Made by a program: the position numbers and the translations under genes. From NCBI GenBank assembly GCA_008501825.1, contig QQUA01000016.1, positions 62,001 through 126,000 of the forward strand: DNA of 64,000 nt, given 5' to 3'. Positions 50,648 through 58,019 of the stretch are shown here, piece by piece. This DNA comes from Planctomycetota bacterium (lineage in GTDB: Bacteria; Planctomycetota; UBA1135). Each line of letters starts with the position of its first letter. The stretch's first letter is position 1. The notes below the pieces were generated by a model. It was not told the DNA's origin and did no database searches. It saw only the letters and a list, made by a program, of their open reading frames with translations.

Positions 50648-53104
50648 CTACTTAGGCTTGGTTTTGAGGTTGAAGTTGTATTCGGCGCAATTACAGCGCA
50701 GGGCTTCGGACGGCCCGCGCTTCGGCGTGACGTAGAGCCAGGACTCACAGGTCGCGCACCGAAAGCGCTCAAGGAAATCCCGGAATGCGGCCACAACGGG
50801 TTCGAAGTCCTTCTTCCCGAGATTGGCCCACTCGTTGTAGTGAACAGCCTTGTTGACGACCCACTGCTCCACATCGGCCACGCCCTTCAATTCTGACACG
50901 GCCTTCTTGTGACTGGCTGCGGCGCCTCGACTCTGGGCATCACCCCATGACTGAGCTGCATTGGCTGCCTCGCCCAACAACTTCTTCATGCGGGACATCA
51001 CGCTCGAGAGAAGCTCCCCTAGTTCGTAGTTCCCGTCGGTACGGAACTGGGGGCTTGCGCCTAGTAGGTCGGCAAGGTGGCGGGAGACACACTCCAGATG
51101 CCGGCGGAGCGCGCCGGCCGCAACCTCAACCTTGCCCTTGGCGAGTGCCTGATTGATCTCGACCCAGATGCCTTCGTTTGATTCGACTAGCGGACCCGTT
51201 TCGATGGTCCAGCTGTGGAAGGCGACGGAGGTTTTGGAAGTGACCAGACCCGCCGACCGCATCTGCTCGGCCCACACGCGGTCATGCGTCGTGATGATGA
51301 ACTGCGTGTCCGGGAAGTGCCTCTTGAGGAGCTTGCAGAATTCATGGCGGTGATCGGAATCAACGGACATCACAACGTCGTCGAGGAGTGCTAGGCTGAA
51401 ACGATCCCCAAAGAGGCGCTTCATAAGGGCGAGATACAGACAGACGCCCATGCCATCCTGGTGGCCCTCGCTGTGATAGGCGCCCGGGGGGAAGAGCCCG
51501 CGCTCGTAGAAGTTGACCGCGAGGTCAAGCTTGCTCTCGCTAGGCGTGAGCTTGGCAGTGAACTTGGTTTCGTCGTCACCGTTGAGTTCGCGGTAGTAGT
51601 TGCTGAAGTCGTCCTGCACCTCCTCGTAGAGCGTGTTCAGACTAGTCTCGAACACTGTGCAGTAGGTCTCGTAGGCGGCTTTTGCCGCTGCGGCGGCCGC
51701 TTTCGCGGCCTTCTCCTTGCGCTTGGCGTCACGGTAGTCGCCGAGCCGAGTCTGGGCGGTGGTCAGGAAGGTCTGGGCGGCGTGCGCGGCGCTCTGGTCG
51801 GGCTTGGCCTTGACTACCTCCGCGAGGCTCTCAAGGCTGGCCGACAGGGTCCCGGGCTCCCGGACCCAACCAACGGTGAGGCGGTCCTTGAGACCGGCCA
51901 GGCCATCGAAGCAGTCGAGCACGGGCTTCAGCTTGTCGAGGTCAGCTTTCCATTCAGCGAGGCCCTCTGCGAATGCCGATTGATCCACCGCGGCGGCGAG
52001 TTTCTGCACCGGAGCAATCAGCTTGGCGATGCGGATCACCTCGTCGGAGATGGCAGCACCGTTTTTCCTGAGCGACTCCTGAAGCTGTCTCGCCTCCTCT
52101 GACTTGGCGAGCTTAGTCTGCAGGTGGGCACGCAGGGATTCTTCGTCGTCCCATGCGATGTCGCAGAGCGGGCACTCGGGGCCTTCAACAAATTCGAGCC
52201 CCTTCTCGATGAAGCTCCGACGCTGCATTGCGGCAACGAGCGAAGGGTCAGCTTCGAGCTTGGCGAGGCCCGCGGAGATCTGGCCAGCCTCGGGCGCGCA
52301 GAGGCTGGCGAAGCCTCCAGCGGCATCGCTGAGCGCCTTCAGGTCGCGAAGCGCGGACTCCTTGTTGAAATCGGAGGCCTTAGCAGCATAGGAAAGGCCG
52401 GCGTCGAGTGCTGCCTCTGCCGTCAGGTCAGAAACCACGGGAAGGTCGAGGAGCTTCCGCCGCTGGTTGACGGCGGTGAGGAGTTGGTCGGCCGCGAGCG
52501 TCTCGATCTGAAGATGAAGGCGCAGCGCATCGGAGTTTGCCTTTACCTGGGTGGACGCCGTGCGAAACTTATCTTGCAGGCGGTTCTGTGCCGTTTTAAG
52601 GGCACTTCGGGTGTCGCCGATCTCGCCCAGCTTGAGCAACGTTTGGATCTCGGCGGAGCGCTTGCTCGGCTCGACCAAGATGAAGCGGATGATGTCGCGC
52701 CGGCTGAGGGTGATCTCCGGGTGGTCCGCAACCTCATTGAGCACGGCCCTAATGTCGTCGTCAGCTGGCTCGAACACCGGCTTCTTGGGCGACGTGAACT
52801 TTCGGGTGATGGTGGCCGACTTGTTCAGAGCGGGGATGTAGACGCGGAGCTTGACGAAGGCTGCGTCCGGGAACTTGGCCTTGTCGACGTGTGGGCCATG
52901 CTCAGCAACGGAAAGCCCCTTGGTGCCTATGCCTTCAAGGCGCCCAATCTGCCCTGTGAGGGCGAATTCGACCGCATCAATTACCGCGCTCTTGCCCGAG
53001 CCATTGGGACCGGAGATCGCGAAAGGCTTTCGCTGGAAATCGAGCTCGAGCTTCTGCGCGATGCCTCTCGCCCACTCGATATGGACCGATTCGAGCTGGA
53101 TCAC
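50648..53104 (-). CDS. Rad50/SMC-like ABC ATPase with C-terminal zinc ribbon (cassette gene)
   Basis: The 818-aa ATPase has Walker A GPNGSGKS (32-39), helical arms around a Rad50-type hook CPLC (311-314), a signature-like segment SEGHQDGMG (545-553), and Walker B LALLDDVVMSVD (571-582) with Asp where Glu is usual. The H-loop is IITTHD (H607). About 200 extra residues follow, ending in a zinc ribbon (C783, C786, C804, C806). The start is GTG 53104, overlapping the stop of a 58-aa gene, so they are coupled. Such ATPases (Rad50, RloC, Lamassu-type LmuB, ABC three-component systems) sense or process DNA/RNA in phage defence or repair. No effector nuclease domain was recognised here. Confidence 0.82.
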   Translation of the reverse strand: MIQLESVHIEWARGIAQKLELDFQRKPFAISGPNGSGKSAVIDAVEFALTGQIGRLEGIGTKGLSVAEHGPHVDKAKFPDAAFVKLRVYIPALNKSATITRKFTSPKKPVFEPADDDIRAVLNEVADHPEITLSRRDIIRFILVEPSKRSAEIQTLLKLGEIGDTRSALKTAQNRLQDKFRTASTQVKANSDALRLHLQIETLAADQLLTAVNQRRKLLDLPVVSDLTAEAALDAGLSYAAKASDFNKESALRDLKALSDAAGGFASLCAPEAGQISAGLAKLEADPSLVAAMQRRSFIEKGLEFVEGPECPLCDIAWDDEESLRAHLQTKLAKSEEARQLQESLRKNGAAISDEVIRIAKLIAPVQKLAAAVDQSAFAEGLAEWKADLDKLKPVLDCFDGLAGLKDRLTVGWVREPGTLSASLESLAEVVKAKPDQSAAHAAQTFLTTAQTRLGDYRDAKRKEKAAKAAAAAAKAAYETYCTVFETSLNTLYEEVQDDFSNYYRELNGDDETKFTAKLTPSESKLDLAVNFYERGLFPPGAYHSEGHQDGMGVCLYLALMKRLFGDRFSLALLDDVVMSVDSDHRHEFCKLLKRHFPDTQFIITTHDRVWAEQMRSAGLVTSKTSVAFHSWTIETGPLVESNEGIWVEINQALAKGKVEVAAGALRRHLECVSRHLADLLGASPQFRTDGNYELGELLSSVMSRMKKLLGEAANAAQSWGDAQSRGAAASHKKAVSELKGVADVEQWVVNKAVHYNEWANLGKKDFEPVVAAFRDFLERFRCATCESWLYVTPKRGPSEALRCNCAEYNFNLKTKPK

Positions 53105-53277
53105 TTGCCCTCCCCGCCCGCCGGCGGCGAGAACACCCTCACTAGGTCGTCGGCTTTCAGATTCTTCTTAGCGGACAGCAGATCGCGCAACGCGTCGATC
53201 ATCTCGGGCGTGACGTCGGAGGATTCCTCGAGCTTCTCAAGGAAGGTGTCAGCAATCTCGTTCTGGAGCTTCGCCAT
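53101..53277 (-). CDS. 58-aa acidic helical protein coupled to the SMC-like ATPase
   Basis: This gene is too short for the ORF track. ATG 53277 follows AGGA by about 6 nt and yields MAKLQNEIADTFLEKLEESS... ending in a Pro/Gly tail. It is largely helical and acidic. Its TGA overlaps the GTG of the ATPase gene (GTGA), strong evidence of a real coupled gene. It is the first gene after the attC boundary, so the two form one two-gene cassette. It may be a regulatory or adaptor subunit. No family recognised. Confidence 0.75.
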   Translation of the reverse strand: MAKLQNEIADTFLEKLEESSDVTPEMIDALRDLLSAKKNLKADDLVRVFSPPAGGEGK

Positions 53278-53298
53278 GCGGAATCCTCAAGCCTGCCC

Positions 53299-53350
53299 AT
53301 CTAACACCGTAAATCAGCGGGGCGGTATTCCGTGTACGCTGCATTTATCT
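53299..53350 (-). other. attC-like site A3
   Basis: Ends with a perfect GTTAGAT on the minus strand 22 nt before the 58-aa gene, begins near AGATAAATGC, and has GCAGCG / CGCTGA inner arms. It lies right after the DUF262-HNH gene. Confidence 0.65.
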
Positions 53351-53363
53351 GGCTGGGGCTTCT

Positions 53364-54734
53364 CTATCCTTTCTGAAGGTTGCATAAACGATGCACGATC
53401 TGAGCATTCTCGGGAATCGTCTGTCCTCCACGCCAGTATTGTTCTGTGTGGTCAAGGGCAGCATCGTCAATTAAACGAATCTTCTGGTCACAGAGCGCGC
53501 ATGTCGGGTTCAATTCAAACATTTCACACTTAAGTTGTTGCGTGAATATACGCTTGCCATCATTGGGAACAGCATTGGAATCGAGGGCAGCTGACAAACG
53601 GCTGTACCATGTATCAAATGTGTAGCTCAATCGTGTTGATTCGCCGGTTGCTCGCCTGACACGGTCAACCCACTGTGCATCTTTATGGATGAGGTCGAGG
53701 TACTCTTCGTAGACCGCATCGGCAGACCTTGTGACTTGCCCTAAGTCATGATTTGCAAAAGAGGTTGATAAAACTTGAAAGATTGCGGCATTCGGGCGAG
53801 ATGCCCATTCTCCAGAACTCTTTGAGTTTAGTTTAGTAATTTCACTTTTCAAGCGGAATCCATGCTCGCCGAACACCGTGAGACAAGCCTTCATCGATTT
53901 TTCGAATACATTCCTGTATTCATCAATCTTGTCTGGACCTGCGTTCTTGTACGTGTCCAGGAACTCATTAAGGAACTTCTTCAATCCAGCTTGGCATTTG
54001 TGGTGTGTTCTCTCGTAGAAGGCTAAGAACCGGAGTACGAGGGCACGATCCTGCATCCGCTTCTCACAGTTCCTTTGCCGCAAACATTTTCTGAAATTTT
54101 CATTTGCCGCCAGTTCCTTAATGAGATCATTCAGTGAGCCACGATAGAGACAATTTCTGATTTCCATGTCGTTGAGCTTGACCCCACCAGTATTCAGCCG
54201 CTCAAAGACGATAAAATGGATGTCCGGACTCGCTGAACTCGAAAGCTCGAAAGATCGAAGAACGCAATCTTCCAACTTATTCTGGAATTTGTCCGGAAGT
54301 TCTTTGAAGCGTTTGCCGTTTAAGTCGGCCAATATGTCTAGCCGAGAAAGCTGGTAGTGATTGTCGAAGTAGTTGAATACGGACGTCAACCGCTGCAAAC
54401 CATCAATAACTTCGTATTTCCCTTCTTCTGTCTTGGCGAGGTAGATAACGGGAACCGGAATATCCAGAAGAAATGATTCGATAAGCTTGGCAGCGCGAAT
54501 CTTGTCCCACACGTAATTCCGTTGCCACTCAGGGTCGATGATTATCCTACCGGACTTGTGCCAACGATGGAGTTCTGAAAGGCTTCGATCCGCTTTGTCG
54601 AGGGTTATTTTCTGATCTTTCGATGCGTTCAACTCTCCTTCATCAAGAGAGTCCAGCACATCGTTATTGAAAGGCTGGTCTACCTGCTCTACGCGAGTGA
54701 GTTCATCCATCGTTAGCTCCTGTTCAATTATCAT
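53364..54734 (-). CDS. DUF262-HNH defence-type nuclease (cassette gene)
   Basis: The 456-aa protein has an N-terminal DUF262 (GmrS/ParB-like) domain with WQRNYVW (70-76) and the nucleotide-binding IDGLQRLTSV (110-119). A helical middle follows, then a C-terminal HNH nuclease: C412, C415, D428-H429, N443, H448 and C451-N452. Fusion of DUF262 with an HNH nuclease in one chain is known from type IV-like restriction of modified DNA and related defence proteins. The gene is visibly lower in GC than its neighbours, suggesting transfer. ATG 54734 lies 13 nt after the attC end (GTTGGGG); a second ATG is nine codons in. Confidence 0.85.
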   Translation of the reverse strand: MIIEQELTMDELTRVEQVDQPFNNDVLDSLDEGELNASKDQKITLDKADRSLSELHRWHKSGRIIIDPEWQRNYVWDKIRAAKLIESFLLDIPVPVIYLAKTEEGKYEVIDGLQRLTSVFNYFDNHYQLSRLDILADLNGKRFKELPDKFQNKLEDCVLRSFELSSSASPDIHFIVFERLNTGGVKLNDMEIRNCLYRGSLNDLIKELAANENFRKCLRQRNCEKRMQDRALVLRFLAFYERTHHKCQAGLKKFLNEFLDTYKNAGPDKIDEYRNVFEKSMKACLTVFGEHGFRLKSEITKLNSKSSGEWASRPNAAIFQVLSTSFANHDLGQVTRSADAVYEEYLDLIHKDAQWVDRVRRATGESTRLSYTFDTWYSRLSAALDSNAVPNDGKRIFTQQLKCEMFELNPTCALCDQKIRLIDDAALDHTEQYWRGGQTIPENAQIVHRLCNLQKG

Positions 54735-54747
54735 CCTAAACCTTAAG

Positions 54748-54814
54748 CCCCAACGTGTTTGCGGTTCAGGGGCGGGCCGCGCAGCGGGCCGTCCGCTGCA
54801 ACCGCTTGTTTGCC
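54748..54814 (-). other. attC-like site A4
   Basis: GGCAAAC at one end and GTTGGGG at the other enclose AAGCGGTTGCAGCGGAC and CCCCTGAACCGC arms around GCGCGGCC. This is the most typical attC-like structure of the block. It begins 1 nt after the FRG gene stop. Confidence 0.75.
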
Positions 54815-54815
54815 A

Positions 54816-55565
54816 TCAACACTTGAAGACCTTCCTCCTAAGGTGGCGTGCCATTCCAACGATGTCCGGATAGATGGAGTACTCATCCAGGTTCGCATGC
54901 TCAAGGAACTCTCGTGCCGCCACCTTGGCTTCTTTCTTGAGAACCACGCGCCTCACCACCTGTGGGCATTGGTCTTCCAGGGCCCTTGGGTTGTTACCGT
55001 GCACCGTGAAGACACCACGTTGGGCGAAGACGCGGTCCGTCTGCATTGGAGGGCTTGCCGCGATCGGGTGGTTCGGCGCGAATGGTTTCTTGTCCCAGTA
55101 GATCGCCCGGTAGTCAAAGCCCGAATCGTCTGGAATACTCTTAACCTCCGAGATCCCGCTAAGACCGTTCAAGCCCACTGGATCGAGAACGAAGAGAGCG
55201 GAGTCCTGCACTTGGTCGTAGTCGTTGTGAAGAATGAACGCGACTGCGATTCCGAGAACTTCTGACCAATCCAGCAGGCGAGTGGGTACCCAGTAGTGCT
55301 GCATGTCGAACAAGGTCTCCCAGTCGCTGTGCCTCCGATCAAAGAGCCGCGTGGCCATTCGCTTGAACTCAAGAAAGGCCTCTCTTTCGTGGGCAAGCCC
55401 ATCTATGCCACTTGGAAGCCGATAGAGCGTGGGCAGCAAACCCCACTCCTTGCCCGAGTGGCCGCGGTACCAGACTGTCTTGGGGTTTCCAAGCTCAGCT
55501 CGTGCCGAGCTTACGGCCTCCAGGAATTCACTCCAGAATTCACGCATCTCGCCCTCGTCTTGCAT
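54816..55565 (-). CDS. FRG-domain protein (cassette gene)
   Basis: The 249-aa protein carries an FRG domain (PF08867): WYRGHS (32-37), LLPTLYR, and HYWVPTRLLDWSEVLGIAVAF (90-110), with conserved Arg and aromatic residues. FRG proteins are common in phage-defence neighbourhoods but their activity is largely unknown. ATG 55565 directly abuts GTTAGCC of the upstream attC, the classic layout of a cassette gene. A second ATG lies six codons in. The stop is 1 nt from attC A4. Confidence 0.82.
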   Translation of the reverse strand: MQDEGEMREFWSEFLEAVSSARAELGNPKTVWYRGHSGKEWGLLPTLYRLPSGIDGLAHEREAFLEFKRMATRLFDRRHSDWETLFDMQHYWVPTRLLDWSEVLGIAVAFILHNDYDQVQDSALFVLDPVGLNGLSGISEVKSIPDDSGFDYRAIYWDKKPFAPNHPIAASPPMQTDRVFAQRGVFTVHGNNPRALEDQCPQVVRRVVLKKEAKVAAREFLEHANLDEYSIYPDIVGMARHLRRKVFKC

Positions 55566-55637
55566 GGCTAACTTGCATTGGACAGACCTGCATAAGTCGG
55601 GAAAGACAGCGTGCCGACCTGTCTATTGAGCTTGTGC
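55566..55637 (-). other. attC-like site A5
   Basis: Ends with GTTAGCC immediately before the FRG ATG. It contains GACAGGTCGG and CCGAC / GGTCTGTCC arms; the far core is degenerate (GCACAAG). It marks the right edge of block A. Confidence 0.5.
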
Positions 55638-56107
55638 TCAGTCGCCAACCCGGAGTGGAACGCGGCTTGTCGCGGTGAGTTGCGACCAGATGAGAGCAGA
55701 CGCCGGCCCGTTTTAGGCAGATTTGTCCAACCAAGGGGCCCGAGTTCGGAGCGCCATGAGCCCGCGTCGGCTGAAGGCGGCAATATGTCCGTCCTTATCG
55801 GCCCTCCAGCAGGCGGTCCGGGCAATCTTTCTCCCTCGCCCAAGAGAGATGCTCCATCAAAGCCAGCCAACGAAACGCCCAGCACAGGCCGAGCCGCTTG
55901 TGCGTCAGTGATGGCGGACGTTGCCGCTGGGATGCGGACCTGCCTAAATCCGAGCATCATGGCTTTTGATCTCTTTAACAATACGCGTTCGGTAAAGAGT
56001 TTCGAAGCGCCCACGGTGGAGCCTTTCGATGGCGGTTCATGATACGAATTACGTGGGCCTAGCTCAATCATTCAATTGAGTTCAAAAACCTGAGCAGGTC
56101 ATGCGCC
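55638..56107. other. about 470 bases without a convincing gene
   Basis: Two overlapping ORFs on opposite strands (track 55568-56071 minus, 55611-56042 plus) cover this stretch. Neither has a sensible start, motif or composition, and the minus one runs through attC A5. It probably holds debris of a lost cassette plus the downstream region of the FG-GAP gene. No terminator with a T-run was found. Confidence 0.55.
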
Positions 56108-57802
56108 TTAAGGAAGGACGTCCAATGGGACGGCGTTGGATGCCAAGTTGACCAATCCCTCGGGGGTCAAGGTCACGGCGGAAAACCAAAACCGGCGTCC
56201 GACCAAACTGAGCAGGGTTTCGTACGGAAACGCGCACCAAGCAGTACCTCGGCCTTCCTCACCCAGCAGGCCGCTAAGCCTAAATGGACGCGGACCGGGA
56301 TAAAGGCGTCGGGTCTTGTCGGTCAAGGCGTCGAACACCAAAGGAACACAGGCCCCGCTGGTCACGATGGTGGGACGGCTGCCTGTTTCCGAACCCAATA
56401 AGGCAAAGACAGACCCGGCTTCCGTTGTGGGGAAGGTCAATTCAAAAACAGCGACTCTGGGTCCGGATGCGGATACGCTGAAACCGGATTCCACCATGGC
56501 CAAATAACCCAATTTCGGTCGCCAGATTTCTACCAAGCCGGTCGCCCCCTTGGACGGAAGGACTCCCTCCGGATCGCCGATCAAGAGTTCCGGATAGCCG
56601 TCACCGTCCCGATCCCCTGCCGGAGCCACGGACCGAAAACCCTTGGCACTGCGCGTCCAAATCGGCACCTGTGGCTTATAGCGGTTCGAACGGCTAAGCA
56701 TCTGCACGTTCCCCCCCGGAACAACCATTTCCCGAACACCGTCCCCATTAATGTCCGCTATCGTACAAACGGAACGAACGCTTCTTATCCCCATGCGGTC
56801 TCCACTAGCATCCACCCATGCCAAGTTGGATCCATCCATTCCGGAAATCACCTTAGCCGATCTAGAATAGGAAAAGAAACCACATCCTGTCAGAATATCC
56901 GGTACTCCATCATCGTTTCGATCTCCCGCGGCTGCTACGGAATGGCCAATTTCTTCCGCGTTCCAATTCCAATCCGTGCGGCCAGTTTTCATAAACAAAA
57001 CTCCTCCCGACGGTTGTCCGGAAAACACATAAACTCTTCCCCCGCGCAGTCCGAAAAAATTACCCGCCTCTGGGTGGCCGACCAAAATATCGTCATGACC
57101 ATCGCCGTCGAAATCTTCTATCGGCGCCACGCAACTGCCGAACCCGTTTTCGAAAAAGGGCGACGGTGGAGATTGCCACAATTCCAATAACAACTCGCCG
57201 TCAAAGCCGGAATAAACATAAACCCTGCCCTGATCGTTCTTGTGAGGTGCCGACACAATCCAGTCATCCACCTCATCCTGGTTTACGTCGCCGGCTCGGG
57301 CAACCGCCCACCCCAAATGACCGGAAGGACTGCTGCCATCCAGGCGCCACAGCATCTCGCCGGTGGCGCTGGAAAAGAGATAGACCGAACCGGTTTCCAG
57401 GTAACCGCCGGATGCAGTATCGAAAGGAGCTCCGACTAAAACGTCATCTAGGGCATCCTCATCGAAGTCGGCCACCACGGCGACGGAATAGCCGAAGCTG
57501 GAACCGGTTGTGTGCCCTTCCAGGACAAACAACTGGTCACAATCCACTCCGGAAAGTCCGTAGACCGCCCCCACTCCCGGGCGGCCGGCCACCGACCGTC
57601 CCGGAGCTCCGATCAAATAATCTTGAATGCCGTCTCCATCCATATCCCCGGAACTGGACATCGCCTCTCCAAACCGGTCCCCGGCGTCTTCGCCGTACAG
57701 AACCGGCCCGGCGACGCAGGTGCAATCTTGGCCAAAGGCCAAACCTGCCGCGGAAACCCAAATGGCCAAAATCAGAAAGACGGTTGCTGGGGACTTCATC
57801 AT
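56108..57802 (-). CDS. exported FG-GAP (integrin-like beta-propeller) protein
   Basis: The 564-aa protein has a signal peptide (TVFLILAIWVSAAGLAFG). At least five FG-GAP repeats with calcium-type DxDxDG loops follow: DRFGEAMSSSGDMDGDGIQDYLIGAP, SFGYSVAVVADFDEDALDDVLVGAP, HLGWAVARAGDVNQDEVDDWIVSAP, IEDFDGDGHDDILVG and GDRDGDGYPELLIGDP. It is likely secreted or surface-bound and may mediate adhesion or ligand binding. It ends ...NAVPLDVLP; a diverged copy of that end is found at 49.56 kb. Start at ATG-ATG 57802. Confidence 0.88.
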   Translation of the reverse strand: MMKSPATVFLILAIWVSAAGLAFGQDCTCVAGPVLYGEDAGDRFGEAMSSSGDMDGDGIQDYLIGAPGRSVAGRPGVGAVYGLSGVDCDQLFVLEGHTTGSSFGYSVAVVADFDEDALDDVLVGAPFDTASGGYLETGSVYLFSSATGEMLWRLDGSSPSGHLGWAVARAGDVNQDEVDDWIVSAPHKNDQGRVYVYSGFDGELLLELWQSPPSPFFENGFGSCVAPIEDFDGDGHDDILVGHPEAGNFFGLRGGRVYVFSGQPSGGVLFMKTGRTDWNWNAEEIGHSVAAAGDRNDDGVPDILTGCGFFSYSRSAKVISGMDGSNLAWVDASGDRMGIRSVRSVCTIADINGDGVREMVVPGGNVQMLSRSNRYKPQVPIWTRSAKGFRSVAPAGDRDGDGYPELLIGDPEGVLPSKGATGLVEIWRPKLGYLAMVESGFSVSASGPRVAVFELTFPTTEAGSVFALLGSETGSRPTIVTSGACVPLVFDALTDKTRRLYPGPRPFRLSGLLGEEGRGTAWCAFPYETLLSLVGRRFWFSAVTLTPEGLVNLASNAVPLDVLP

Positions 57803-58019
57803 GCTTCATCACTCCTGCCCGGAGGGACTTTCCCTGAATTAGGTGTTTAATCCTCCGGCAGCACGGGCCAAGCCCAATCCTTCAGTGGAGTGCATGAACC
57901 TGAGTTGGTCAGAATTTTTCCAAGAAGGACCGAGAGCCCGTTCTTGGCCGCTTCCAACCGCCGCTCAACCTCGGGTCCGTCGAGGAAGTCCTAAGCCGGG
58001 AGACGCTCCTGGTCGAAGT

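Noticed and set aside
52124-53533. 469-aa plus ORF
   Set aside because: Antisense to the SMC-like ATPase; it crosses an attC site and the 58-aa gene without any motif.
49903-55565. Reading block A as one operon-type defence island
   Set aside because: Each gene unit is separated by its own attC-like palindrome and GC differs between units, which fits separate cassettes better.
55568-56071. 167-aa minus ORF upstream of the FRG gene
   Set aside because: Runs through attC A5 into the FRG start, has low-complexity composition and no ribosome binding site; treated as noncoding debris.
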